Assembly: GCF_025151215.1 (NCBI RefSeq)
Contig: NZ_CP102286.1
Span: 2,914,001 to 2,978,000 of the forward strand
DNA: 64,000 nt
Direction of reading: 5' to 3'
DNA from: Parabacteroides merdae ATCC 43184
GTDB taxonomy: Bacteria > Bacteroidota > Bacteroidia > Bacteroidales > Tannerellaceae
Positions 43,751-52,469 of the stretch are shown piece after piece. Below the pieces are notes generated by a model. The model saw only the letters and a program-made list of their open reading frames with translations, had not been told where the DNA came from and searched no databases. The position numbers were made by a program, and so were the translations under genes. The stretch's first letter is position 1. Every line of letters starts with the position of its first letter.

Positions 43751-44986
43751 TTATCGGGTAAGCCATTTCTTCCCCAGATAGTGGACAGGATACCAGGCGG
43801 CAAGGAAGCCGATGGAAAGGACGGTTATAAAGACAATAAGGATATCACCGGCTTCGACACGGACCGGATAGGCATCGATAATAAAGGAGCCGGCTGCCTG
43901 ACCTAATTTGATAATACCCAACTCCTGTTGCAACAAACAAAGGGCCAATCCGATAACGATACCGATCAAAGCGCCGAGCCCGGAAATCATCCAACCCTCG
44001 AAAAGGAAAATACGACGAATCAGACGGTCGTCCGCACCCATATTCCGCAACGTACGGACATCCTCTTTCTTTTCTATCATCAGCATGGAAAGCGAACCGA
44101 TCACATTAAACAGAGCCAGGATCAGAATGAAACACAGGATCAGAAAGATCATCCACTTCTCCCCCTGCATCATCCGGAAAGAGGCTTCCTGCTGTTCATA
44201 GCGGTCCTTGACCGAGAAATCATCACCTAAGAGTGATTTTATACGGCTTTTGACCGAATTGATGTCTGCACCGGGAACCAATGACAACTCTATCGCCGAG
44301 ACTTCCTTTTCATAATCGAACAAAGAGCGGACCATCGGCAAAGGCAGCAGGACGAAATTCTCGTCATACATCTGCTGGTTAGTGGCATATACGCCGCCGA
44401 CAAAAGCATATTCCAAATTCAAGGAGGCGACAGGGTTGGCGAGATTGACTTTCTCATTCCTCTTGGGAGCGTAAATTTCCAAAGGATCGGCATAATTAGG
44501 GCGCACCCCCAAAGAAAAAGCCGTTCCGACACCCAAGTTGGCGTAATTGGCCACTTCGTCGGACAGGACAAAGGAACCTTCCCGGCTATCGACTAAAATA
44601 CTGTCTATCCGCGTCAGACGGCCGAAAGTATCATCTACACCTTTGACCGTCGCGGTAATCTGGCGATCCCGATAGCGGACCTGCGCATTGTCCTGGAGCA
44701 CTTCGCAAAACAAAGCGACCTCAGGCAACTCCTTCACTTCCCGGACAGCCGGAAGAGTCGGATCGAACACCTTTCCATGTACAGGCTGAATCTTCAGCTC
44801 CGGATCGAAATTGCCGAGCATCGAAGAAACCAGCCCGACAAACCCGTTCAATACAGACAGCGCACACACCAAGGCCATTGTAGCGACCACCACCCCACAG
44901 ACAGATACCATCGAAATAATATTGATGGCATTGTGGGATTTCTTCGAGAAAAGGTAACGCCGGGCTATATAAAACGGGAAGTTCAA
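43751..44986 (-). CDS. LolC/LolE-type ABC transporter permease
   Basis: The 411-aa inner-membrane protein has one N-terminal transmembrane segment (NIISMVSVCGVVVATMALVCALSVLNGF), a large periplasmic MacB-type domain (about 45-260) and three C-terminal segments (LILCFILILALFNVIGSLSMLMIEKKEDVRTLRNMG and following), the FtsX/LolE plan. LolE-like permeases extract lipoproteins for outer-membrane transport. No ATPase gene is adjacent, so the partner LolD must be elsewhere. It lies 12 bp after rbfA. Confidence 0.88.
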   Translation of the reverse strand: MNFPFYIARRYLFSKKSHNAINIISMVSVCGVVVATMALVCALSVLNGFVGLVSSMLGNFDPELKIQPVHGKVFDPTLPAVREVKELPEVALFCEVLQDNAQVRYRDRQITATVKGVDDTFGRLTRIDSILVDSREGSFVLSDEVANYANLGVGTAFSLGVRPNYADPLEIYAPKRNEKVNLANPVASLNLEYAFVGGVYATNQQMYDENFVLLPLPMVRSLFDYEKEVSAIELSLVPGADINSVKSRIKSLLGDDFSVKDRYEQQEASFRMMQGEKWMIFLILCFILILALFNVIGSLSMLMIEKKEDVRTLRNMGADDRLIRRIFLFEGWMISGLGALIGIVIGLALCLLQQELGIIKLGQAAGSFIIDAYPVRVEAGDILIVFITVLSIGFLAAWYPVHYLGKKWLTR

Positions 44987-44998
44987 CGCGGTATTCTT

Positions 44999-45334
44999 TT
45001 ACTTTTTCAACAGATTATCAATATTTTCGATATAATCCAGGGAATCGTCGATAAAGAATGTCAGTTCAGGAATCTTGCGGACCTGTTTCCGGATGCGCTG
45101 TCCGAGATCAAAGCGGATGGCTTTCGTATTCGCCCGGATATTCTCAAGCATTTCCTTCGACTTGTCGGACGGGAAGATACTCAGGTAAGCACGTGCCACA
45201 CTCAAATCGGGGCTTACACGTACCACACTGACAGAGATCAGGATACCATGCATAGCCTGTGTCTGTTTCTGAAAGATATCACTCAGCTCCTTTTGCAGGA
45301 GACGCTCTATTTTACTTAATCTTGTACTTTCCAT
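44999..45334 (-). CDS. rbfA: 30S ribosome-binding factor RbfA
   Basis: The 111-aa KH-fold protein acts in 16S rRNA 5'-end processing and cold adaptation. It shows RLSKIERLLQKELSDIFQKQTQ, VSVVRVSPDLSVARAYLSIFPSDKSKEML and RIRKQVRKIPELTFFIDDSLDYIENI, the family's diagnostic C-terminal motif. It lies between an O-methyltransferase and the LolE-like permease with short gaps, in one operon. Confidence 0.95.
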   Translation of the reverse strand: MESTRLSKIERLLQKELSDIFQKQTQAMHGILISVSVVRVSPDLSVARAYLSIFPSDKSKEMLENIRANTKAIRFDLGQRIRKQVRKIPELTFFIDDSLDYIENIDNLLKK

Positions 45335-45348
45335 AATTTCTTGCTTTT

Positions 45349-45978
45349 TTATTTTTTCCAGATCATCGTGAGGCCGTCACGCAAAGGTAAGATAACTTTT
45401 TCAATACGCGGGTCTTCTTTGATTTTATCATTAAAACTAAGAATACCGAGTGTTTGTTTATCCTTAGGATGCTCCTCCACCACATGACCGTCCCACAACG
45501 TGTTGTCGGCAAGAATCAAGCCGCCGGCACGCACCATCGGGAAAACAAGGTCGAAGTATTCCGAATACAACCGCTTGTCGGCATCGATAAAAACAAGGTC
45601 GAAGGTTTCACCGAGCGCCGGGATAATATCGAGGGCATCGCCGAAATGCACCCGTATCTTATCCTGATGGGGCGACTGTTTCAGGTATTTCATGATGAAG
45701 TCTTCCATTTCGTCGTTGATCTCAAGCGTATGGATCAAAGCCCCTTCTTCCAGCCCTTCCGCCATACAAAGAGTAGCATATCCTGTATAAGTACCGATCT
45801 CAAGCACACGGCGGGGACGAAGCATCCGGCAAAACATCTTCAATATCCGCCCTTGCAGATGCCCCGACAGCATTCGCGGACGAAGCAGGTTCACATTCGC
45901 ATCCCGGTTCAGGGCCGAGAGCAGTGCACCTTCTTCGTCACTATGAGAAAGGATATATTCGTCTATTGTCATCTTCAT
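45349..45978 (-). CDS. SAM-dependent O-methyltransferase (family 3, catechol-type)
   Basis: The 209-aa Rossmann-fold enzyme has VLEIGTYTGYATLCMAEGL (SAM site), HTLEINDEMEDFI, VHFGDALDIIPAL, FDLVFIDADKRLYSEYFDLV (metal-binding D) and LILADNTLWDGHVVE, the O-methyltransferase family 3 pattern. The substrate is unknown. ATG at 45978 directly abuts an iterated arm; the ATG two codons later is an alternative. Confidence 0.92.
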   Translation of the reverse strand: MKMTIDEYILSHSDEEGALLSALNRDANVNLLRPRMLSGHLQGRILKMFCRMLRPRRVLEIGTYTGYATLCMAEGLEEGALIHTLEINDEMEDFIMKYLKQSPHQDKIRVHFGDALDIIPALGETFDLVFIDADKRLYSEYFDLVFPMVRAGGLILADNTLWDGHVVEEHPKDKQTLGILSFNDKIKEDPRIEKVILPLRDGLTMIWKK

Positions 45979-46050
45979 GATTTATGATTTATGATTTATG
46001 ATTTATGATTTGCTTGCTGGGATATTAATCATAAATCATAAACCATAAAT
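45979..46050. repeat. Iterated inverted arms between pyk and the O-methyltransferase
   Basis: The left arm 45979-46011 consists of TGATTTATGATTTA units. The right arm 46027-46050 consists of AATCATAAATCATAAACCA, its reverse complement. It begins 7 bp after the pyk stop and touches the next start codon. Confidence 0.75.
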
Positions 46051-46056
46051 CTTTGT

Positions 46057-47508
46057 TTATTCCTTAAACGTCGGCAACTGATAATTACTTCCGGCGTCCA
46101 ATACCTTCCCTACATTATTAATTTCAAGGAAGCTCGTACCGCCACCTTCACCGAAACTGCCGCTCAGGTAAGCCACCATGTCGTTACGGGTGATGCGTCC
46201 GCTTTTGATCAGCTCGTTCAGCGCATCATAGAAATAGCCGCGGCGACTGTCGTTATAAGGCTGGTGAACAGCCCAGACACCGTAAGAAAGGGACAGCATA
46301 CGCATGACACGGGGATTGTAGCAGATCGAGAACACGGTGGAAGTACCGCGGAATGCAGCCAAGTAACGAGCCGTACGGCCGGTATAGCTATCTGTAATAA
46401 TAGCTTTTACATGCAGTTTGGAAGATGATTTCACAGCCTGCTTTGCAAGGAAAGACGTAACATCCAAGTCGTTACCCTCGATAGGGACACGGATATCATT
46501 GGCTGCAAGTTTCGTCTTTTCTGCTTCACGGGCTACCTTCGTCATCGTCTGGACAGCTTCGACAGGGTATTTTCCGTAGGCTGTTTCACCGCTCAACATC
46601 AAGGCATCCGTGCGGTAATAGATCGCATTGGCGATATCCGTCACTTCGGCACGCGTAGGACGCGGGTTGCTGATCATGGAGTGAAGCATTTGGGTAGCCA
46701 CGATAACCGGTTTCTTTACTTCCACGCATTTACGGATCAACACACGCTGGATACCCGGAATCTTTTCGGCTGGTACTTCGATACCCAGGTCACCACGGGC
46801 AATCATGATACCGTAGGCAACTTCGAGGATCTCGTCGATGTTGTCGACACCCTCTTGGTTTTCGATCTTCGCAATGATCTTGATCGGGCTGTTATGTTCG
46901 TCCAGAATGCGCTGGATATCCATTACATCCTGCTTGTTTCGGACAAATGAGTGAGCGATAAAATCCAGATCGTTTTCAATCGCCCACAGGATATTTTTAC
47001 GGTCTTTCTCTGTCAAGGAAGGCAGATTGATACGTACACCCGGCACGTTCACGCTCTTACGGCTTCCCAAGGTCGCGTCGTTCTCCACTTCGCAAACCAG
47101 AAAATCGTCTTTCTTATCGATTACTTTCAGTTCCAAATCCCCGTCATCGATCAAGATATCGCTGCCGACGGTCAGGTCATTGACAAAATTCCGGTATGAG
47201 ACACAAATACAATCATGCGAAGTCTCCCCTTCCGGGTTTCCCACGATCTTAACCATTTCCCCGGTCTTGAACTCGATGGGAGCCTGCGCAGCAGTCGTAC
47301 GCACTTCGGGCCCTTTAGTATCCATCAAAATTCCGATACGGTTGGAAACCGTACGGACGTTATTAACGACTCTGGTCAAACCTTCTTCCGCCATGTGAGC
47401 CGTATTGAGGCGCACGACATTCATTCCAGCCTTGTATAACGCGTCGATAAACTCGACCTCACAACGCTGGTCGGAAACTGTAGCAACAATCTTCGTATGC
47501 TTTAACAT
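46057..47508 (-). CDS. pyk: Pyruvate kinase
   Basis: Pyruvate kinase converts phosphoenolpyruvate and ADP to pyruvate and ATP. From the ATG at 47508 the protein is 483 aa: KIVATVSDQ, VVRLNTAHM, LMDTKGPEVRT, DDGDLELKV, IAKIENQEGVDNIDEIL, MIARGDLGIEVP and the MLSGETAYGKYPVEAV motif. The open frame extends 27 codons up to 47589, but that part is encoded by an AATTGAC iteration (reads LSIVNCQLSIL), so it is taken as non-coding. Confidence 0.97.
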   Translation of the reverse strand: MLKHTKIVATVSDQRCEVEFIDALYKAGMNVVRLNTAHMAEEGLTRVVNNVRTVSNRIGILMDTKGPEVRTTAAQAPIEFKTGEMVKIVGNPEGETSHDCICVSYRNFVNDLTVGSDILIDDGDLELKVIDKKDDFLVCEVENDATLGSRKSVNVPGVRINLPSLTEKDRKNILWAIENDLDFIAHSFVRNKQDVMDIQRILDEHNSPIKIIAKIENQEGVDNIDEILEVAYGIMIARGDLGIEVPAEKIPGIQRVLIRKCVEVKKPVIVATQMLHSMISNPRPTRAEVTDIANAIYYRTDALMLSGETAYGKYPVEAVQTMTKVAREAEKTKLAANDIRVPIEGNDLDVTSFLAKQAVKSSSKLHVKAIITDSYTGRTARYLAAFRGTSTVFSICYNPRVMRMLSLSYGVWAVHQPYNDSRRGYFYDALNELIKSGRITRNDMVAYLSGSFGEGGGTSFLEINNVGKVLDAGSNYQLPTFKE

Positions 47509-47522
47509 ATAACCCTTTTTTA

Positions 47523-47662
47523 AAATTGACAATTGACAATTGACAATTGACAATTTTAAAAACAGCCAATCCTCAACTCCAAGAGCCAAACCTTTATTAA
47601 ACTTCTTTTTACCTAAACAAATTTCTATCTCTTCCTAATTGTCAATTATCCATTGCCAATTG
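47523..47662. repeat. Iterated inverted arms between aroQ and pyk
   Basis: The left arm 47523-47557 consists of AATTGACAATTGACAATTG units. The right arm 47637-47662 (AATTGTCAATTATCCATTGC...) is complementary. The right arm encodes the last aroQ codons (L-A-M-D-N-stop). The unit here is unlike that of any other site in the window. Confidence 0.75.
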
Positions 47663-48076
47663 AAGCACCGCTTCCACCGCCAAACGGTACGAATCCAGCC
47701 CGAACCCTAAGATCACCCCCTTGCAAGCGGCTGAAATCATGGACACATGACGGAAAGATTCACGGGCGTGTACGTTTGAAATATGTACCTCCACAACCGG
47801 AGTCGTTACAGCTTTTATTGCATCGTGGAGGGCAATGGATGTATGCGTATAAGCGCCTGCATTCATAATGATCCCGTCGTAATCGAAGCCGACTTCATGG
47901 ATCTTGTTTATCATCTCACCTTCCACGTTACTCTGAAAATAAGCAATCTCACATTGTGGATACTTGGCACGCAACTCACTCAGATAGCCTTCAAACGAAG
48001 CATTTCCGTACACTGTCGGTTCACGCTTGCCTAACAGATTAAGATTGGGGCCGTTGATAATCTGAATTTTCTTCAT
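47642..48076 (-). CDS. aroQ: Type II 3-dehydroquinate dehydratase
   Basis: AroQ carries out the third step of the shikimate pathway. The 144-aa length is normal. INGPNLNLLGKREPTVYG (with the catalytic Tyr at 23), QSNVEGEMINKIHE, NAGAYTHTSIAL and VEVHISNVHARESFRHVS are diagnostic. A TATCTTTG -7 box lies at 48130-48137 on the minus strand. Its last residues derive from a repeat arm. Confidence 0.97.
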   Translation of the reverse strand: MKKIQIINGPNLNLLGKREPTVYGNASFEGYLSELRAKYPQCEIAYFQSNVEGEMINKIHEVGFDYDGIIMNAGAYTHTSIALHDAIKAVTTPVVEVHISNVHARESFRHVSMISAACKGVILGFGLDSYRLAVEAVLQLAMDN

Positions 48077-48129
48077 TTTGCCGTAATTTATTACCTTTGC
48101 CCTGTCTTTTACGGACAGGAAATATCCGG

Positions 48130-48137
48130 CAAAGATA
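48130..48137 (-). promoter_or_regulatory. -7 box of the aroQ promoter
   Basis: TATCTTTG on the minus strand lies 54 bp before the aroQ ATG. It marks a likely start for the aroQ-pyk-omt-rbfA-lolE transcript. Confidence 0.5.
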
Positions 48138-48142
48138 GTAAA

Positions 48143-48287
48143 GATTTATGATTTATAATTTATGAATTATGAATTGGTGCTAAGTCATTACGGTAAAATC
48201 CATTACATAAGCAGATTTTACCAGACGAACCTTCAGCTCCTCATACTTCCCCGTAAATCATAAATCATAATTCATAAATCACAATTC
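48143..48287. repeat. Iterated inverted arms between aroQ and xerD
   Basis: The left arm 48143-48176 (GATTTATGATTTATAATTTA...) and right arm 48254-48287 (TAAATCATAAATCATAATTC...) are complementary around a core of about 77 bp. This is the only pair found between divergent genes, ending 6 bp before the xerD ATG. Confidence 0.7.
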
Positions 48288-48292
48288 GTTTC

Positions 48293-49198
48293 ATGCACCG
48301 AGAGAATGACAAAATAGAACGATACAAAACATACCTCCGTCTGGAAAAAGCGCTTTCGGCCAACTCTATAGACGCTTACCTGACGGATCTCGACAAACTG
48401 ACAAACTTCGTCGAAAGCGAAGGCAAGAAGTATGCGGATGTCACATATGACGACCTGCAACAGTTTGTTGCCCGCCTACATGATATCGGCATCCACCCAC
48501 GTTCACAGGCAAGGATCATTTCAGGGATCAAATCTTTCTACCGGTTCCTGTTCCTGGACGATTATATAACAACTGATCCGACCGAATTGTTAGAATCGCC
48601 CAAGATCGGACTGAAACTTCCTGAAGTCCTAACTGTCAACGAGATTAACAGCATCCTGGACACGATCGACCTGACATTGCCGGAGGGGCAACGGAACCGG
48701 GCGATGCTCGAAGTCTTGTATAGCTGCGGACTGCGCGTGTCGGAGTTGGTTTCACTACGCTTCACGGATGTTTATTTCGACGAAGGATTCATCAAGGTGG
48801 AAGGGAAAGGGAGCAAGCAACGCCTGGTCCCCATCTCGGAGACAGCGATCAAGGAGATCAAGAACTACCTGTATGACCGCAACCATGTCGCGGTGAAAAA
48901 GGGATTCGAAGACATCCTGTTCCTGAGCCGGCGAGGAACGGCTCTGTCGCGGATCATGGTTTTTCATATCATCAAGCAGCAAACAGAAATGGCCGGTATC
49001 AAAAAGAACGTGAGCCCGCATACGTTCCGCCATTCCTTCGCCACCCACCTGTTGGAAGGGGGAGCCAACTTGCTTGCTATCCAGGAGATGCTGGGACATG
49101 AAAAGATTACCACCACCGAAATCTATACGCATATCGACCGCCAGTTCCTGCGGAAAGAGATACTGGAACATCATCCACGTAGCAAGCCGCGGGATTAG
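48293..49198 (+). CDS. xerD: Tyrosine recombinase XerD
   Basis: The 301-aa site-specific recombinase resolves chromosome dimers with XerC at dif. The N-terminal SAM-like domain spans about 1-95. The catalytic set is complete: R148 (CGLRVSEL), K172 (GKGSKQR), H243 and R246 (HTFRHSF), H269 (LGHEKI) and nucleophile Y278 (EIYTHID). It stands opposite to its neighbours and overlaps the convergent DUF4954 gene by 4 bp at the stop codons. The housekeeping context argues for XerD over a mobile-element integrase. Confidence 0.95.
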   Translation: MHRENDKIERYKTYLRLEKALSANSIDAYLTDLDKLTNFVESEGKKYADVTYDDLQQFVARLHDIGIHPRSQARIISGIKSFYRFLFLDDYITTDPTELLESPKIGLKLPEVLTVNEINSILDTIDLTLPEGQRNRAMLEVLYSCGLRVSELVSLRFTDVYFDEGFIKVEGKGSKQRLVPISETAIKEIKNYLYDRNHVAVKKGFEDILFLSRRGTALSRIMVFHIIKQQTEMAGIKKNVSPHTFRHSFATHLLEGGANLLAIQEMLGHEKITTTEIYTHIDRQFLRKEILEHHPRSKPRD

Positions 49199-51189
49199 AA
49201 CAGCCGTTCCATGCGTTCGATCAGCTCATCGCCCAAAGCCTTTTTGACAACAATATGCTCTTTGACTGCCGTGACAAAGGGATTGCTCTCGAATGCACCG
49301 CGCACACCTTCGAAATCTTCCTGCTTCTCTTTATCCGAACCATCCACACCGAAACCGGTCATGAAAGTAAGGGAGAATTCTTTCTTCGCATCTTTATAAA
49401 GCAGGTTATCCAATCCGATCACCGAGTCCTGCCAGCGGCGGACAAGATCGACGATCTGTGCTGCCGATATTGATGACAGGTTCACACCATAATACTCTTC
49501 CAGCATATCATACGCCCATGTCCATTCCATATCATAATAATTGGAATGCATGGCTGCAAAGAACTCTTCTATCGCCTCAAGCGAAGTTATCTCGCCTTCT
49601 TCAACTTTCTCGATCAACCTGTCCAATTCTTCACGAGGAAGGATCAACCCGGAAAGATCCAGCCATTCCCCACGACCAGCTGAAGAAGTCGGTTTCAACT
49701 GTGACCAGACTTCTTCCATAGAACAGAAATCCGTTCCTTCCAGGCGCTTGATCAAGGAGTTCCCCAAGAATTTATTGATTGCCATACCATAAAGATCGAG
49801 GGCCGTACGCAAAGAGGAACCTTTGATACGAGTATTTTGATAATAATAGACTTCGGATGTCTCGCCCACCAACTCTTGCAGGTTCTTCAAGATTCCGACA
49901 GCTTTCATCATCTTGTAGATGGTATACGGACTCAGCAAGTTGTAGTTGATCATATCCAGCCGTTGCTGGTCGGTACGCTTATCACGCTTCGGCCATTTCT
50001 GCGCATCGCGGATCGTACCGACGCTACGCAGGTTTACACCGGGAACCAAGTAAGTCTCATCGTCTTTCTCTATCAGATAAGAAAAAGGCATGTCCGACGT
50101 ATCGCTATGATGGTGATGGCGCCCCATTACCAGAGAGAAAGCCCCGACACGCGCAGGCCACAGGATATAGGAGTCACTGGTCGTCTTGGAACCTCTCTCC
50201 ACAATACCCTGGTGGATGGGGCCCAGCTTATACATATGGTTACTTTGGTTCGAGCCGCTTCCGGCATTCAGAAACGAATACATGCCGGCAATCAGCAGGC
50301 TGCTCTTATGCATCGACACAGTAAAAGGTCCTGCAAAGATAGCACAAGCCTCTCCGTTCTCAAAAGCGCAGTTGCTGAACAGAAGTGAATCATGCGCAGA
50401 GAAGTTATGCGTCACATGGCACGCCTGCCCGATAAAACAACGGATAATCTTGGCGGCATCGGCAACCACAGCCCCCGAAGAAATGATAAAATCCTCCGCG
50501 ATAACGCTGTCGCCAATATACACCGGAGCATTCACATTGCTATTGACCGTACCGTTATCGAGACGGGTACAGTTTTCGACCGTTGCATAATCGGCAATCA
50601 CAGTATTGCGCACAGTCCCTGTATTGATTATTTTCACATGGTTGCCGATAAAACCATAGTTGCCAGTCTGCCGTTCGGCAAAATCGGCAATCATCGCCTG
50701 CAAACGCAGTATTAAAGCCGGCCGATGACGATATAAAGCTATCAGATAGGCCAATGATGCGGACAAACCGTTATAAATGGGTACTTCGCGACCTCCCGTT
50801 TCATTCAGTACGGACACTTCGACATTGTTCCCGAAAGAGGACCTTCCTTCTACATACATCACGTTCACGTTCTGTATGAAGCAATCATCACCTATGAAAT
50901 AGTTGGAGATATAATTGTGCACATTTTCAATCAACGTATTATCGCCGATCTTACAATTATGCAAAGTTGCATTCCGGATACCGCTATGTTTCTTCACCCC
51001 TCCCGGAAGAGTAAATTCCTTTTCAAAAAGACCCAATGCCACACTCCCTGAAAAATGGACATTACAAACGTGTTCGGCATGAAAAGGGCTGGCAACCTTT
51101 ATGTTTTCCCAATTATCGGCTGTACAGCCATTCATCTCCAAATCTGCAATTTCTTCCGATAGCAGATGCCTTAAATATCCTTCACTCAT
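49195..51189 (-). CDS. DUF4954 family protein with left-handed beta-helix (hexapeptide) region
   Basis: The 664-aa protein is found in Bacteroidales and of unknown role. Residues ~80-300 consist of hexapeptide-like turns ([LIV]GxxxxI patterns such as IGDNTLIENVHNYISNYFIGDDCFIQNV, YIGDSVIAEDFIISSGAVVADAAKIIRCFIG), as in acyl- and nucleotidyl-sugar transferases. The C-terminal part is helical and lacks recognised motifs. HHHHSDTSDMPFSYLIEKDD is a distinctive central segment. Its start overlaps hflX by 4 bp (ATGA), so it is the second gene of an hflX operon. Confidence 0.85.
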   Translation of the reverse strand: MSEGYLRHLLSEEIADLEMNGCTADNWENIKVASPFHAEHVCNVHFSGSVALGLFEKEFTLPGGVKKHSGIRNATLHNCKIGDNTLIENVHNYISNYFIGDDCFIQNVNVMYVEGRSSFGNNVEVSVLNETGGREVPIYNGLSASLAYLIALYRHRPALILRLQAMIADFAERQTGNYGFIGNHVKIINTGTVRNTVIADYATVENCTRLDNGTVNSNVNAPVYIGDSVIAEDFIISSGAVVADAAKIIRCFIGQACHVTHNFSAHDSLLFSNCAFENGEACAIFAGPFTVSMHKSSLLIAGMYSFLNAGSGSNQSNHMYKLGPIHQGIVERGSKTTSDSYILWPARVGAFSLVMGRHHHHSDTSDMPFSYLIEKDDETYLVPGVNLRSVGTIRDAQKWPKRDKRTDQQRLDMINYNLLSPYTIYKMMKAVGILKNLQELVGETSEVYYYQNTRIKGSSLRTALDLYGMAINKFLGNSLIKRLEGTDFCSMEEVWSQLKPTSSAGRGEWLDLSGLILPREELDRLIEKVEEGEITSLEAIEEFFAAMHSNYYDMEWTWAYDMLEEYYGVNLSSISAAQIVDLVRRWQDSVIGLDNLLYKDAKKEFSLTFMTGFGVDGSDKEKQEDFEGVRGAFESNPFVTAVKEHIVVKKALGDELIERMERLF

Positions 51190-52397
51190 TCTTCATCATA
51201 TTGTTGGAAAAGAAAATCGTTATAAGGGAAACGAGTAATATGAATCTGTTTCACCCGCTCGTACAGCAAGGCTTTGAGTGCATCGATATTCGTCCGTTCC
51301 TTGGCTGAGATAAAGATACAATTATCCTGCATCTTATTCATCCAAGTGCGTTTCAACTCGTCCAAATCGATATTCTCACGTGTACGCGGAGTCAGGTCAT
51401 CTTCATCCTTCGGGACAAAAGTGAAAGCATCGATCTTATTGAACACCATAATCATCGGTTTCTCCGTCTTGTCGATTTCCGATAAGGTGCGGTTTACCAC
51501 CTCGATCTGTTCTTCAAACGTCGGATGAGAAATATCGACGACATGCACCAACAAGTCCGCTTCACGCACCTCATCCAAAGTCGATTTAAAAGATTCGACC
51601 AGTTCGGTCGGTAACTTACGGATAAAGCCGACCGTGTCGGATAGCAGGAAAGGCAGATTGTCGACAATCACCTTTCGGACAGTCGTATCGAGTGTCGCGA
51701 ACAGTTTGTTCTCGGCAAACACTTCGCTCTTACTAAGCAGGTTCATCAATGTGGACTTTCCGACATTGGTATAACCGACCAGTGCCACGCGGACCATCTT
51801 TCCGCGGTTCTTCCGCTGCACGCTTTTCTGCTTATCGATCTCGACCAGGTCCCGTTTCAGCTTGGATATCTTATCCAGGATGATACGCTTATCCGTTTCC
51901 AACTGAGTTTCACCCGGCCCACGCATACCGACACCACCACGCTGACGTTCCAAGTGTGTCCACAAACGAGTCAGGCGGGGCAGCATATATTTATATTGCG
52001 CCAGTTCCACCTGCGTCTTCGCATGAGCAGTCTGTGCACGACGGGCGAAGATATCCAGGATCAGATTCGTACGGTCCAAAATCTTCACCTGCAACTCTTT
52101 CTCGATATTACGCAATTGCTTGGTGGAAAGTTCGTCATCGAATATCACCAACCCGATCTCGTTTTCCACCACATATTCCTTTATCTCCTGCAACTTGCCA
52201 GAACCGACAAAGGTCACGGAGTTCGGATAATCCAGTTTCTGATAAAAACGTTTCACAGCTTCGACACCTGCCGTATCGGCCAAAAAAGCCAATTCATCCA
52301 GGTATTCCTTCACTTTCTGTTCATTCTGTTCAGGAGTAATCAGTCCTACGAGAACTGCCTTTTCTGTCTGTGCTTCAGATATAATAAATTCTTTCAT
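51186..52397 (-). CDS. hflX: Ribosome-associated GTPase HflX
   Basis: The 403-aa protein is an Obg-superfamily GTPase that splits stalled ribosomes. It has the N-terminal HflX domain (VGSGKLQEIKEYVVENEIGLVIFDDELSTKQLRNIEKEL), the linker GGVGMRGPGETQLETDKR, then G1 GYTNVGKST, G3 DTVGFIRKLP and G4 NKID. A minus-strand TATCTTTG box lies at 52402-52409, nearly adjacent to the start codon, so the leader would be very short. Confidence 0.96.
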   Translation of the reverse strand: MKEFIISEAQTEKAVLVGLITPEQNEQKVKEYLDELAFLADTAGVEAVKRFYQKLDYPNSVTFVGSGKLQEIKEYVVENEIGLVIFDDELSTKQLRNIEKELQVKILDRTNLILDIFARRAQTAHAKTQVELAQYKYMLPRLTRLWTHLERQRGGVGMRGPGETQLETDKRIILDKISKLKRDLVEIDKQKSVQRKNRGKMVRVALVGYTNVGKSTLMNLLSKSEVFAENKLFATLDTTVRKVIVDNLPFLLSDTVGFIRKLPTELVESFKSTLDEVREADLLVHVVDISHPTFEEQIEVVNRTLSEIDKTEKPMIMVFNKIDAFTFVPKDEDDLTPRTRENIDLDELKRTWMNKMQDNCIFISAKERTNIDALKALLYERVKQIHITRFPYNDFLFQQYDEE

Positions 52398-52401
52398 ACG
52401 G

Positions 52402-52436
52402 CAAAGATAGTAAATTCAATTATTTATGTATATTTG
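52402..52436. promoter_or_regulatory. Divergent -7 boxes between hflX and the 52470 gene
   Basis: A minus-strand TATCTTTG at 52402-52409 serves hflX. A plus-strand TATATTTG at 52429-52436 lies 33 bp ahead of the ATG at 52470. Neither has a clear -33 box. Confidence 0.45.
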
Positions 52437-52469
52437 TACCCATAATATCAATCCAAAATAGTATTAACT

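Noticed and set aside
47509..47589. N-terminal extension of pyruvate kinase
   Set aside because: The codons read through an AATTGAC iteration; the canonical start MLKHTKIVATVSD is at 47508.
5131..48287. CRISPR arrays suggested by short regular repeats
   Set aside because: Units are 7-10 or about 22 nt without unique spacers of constant length, and no cas gene is present.
48293..49198. Integrase of a mobile island
   Set aside because: Length, complete XerD motifs and the housekeeping neighbourhood, with no attachment repeats or cargo, fit chromosomal XerD.
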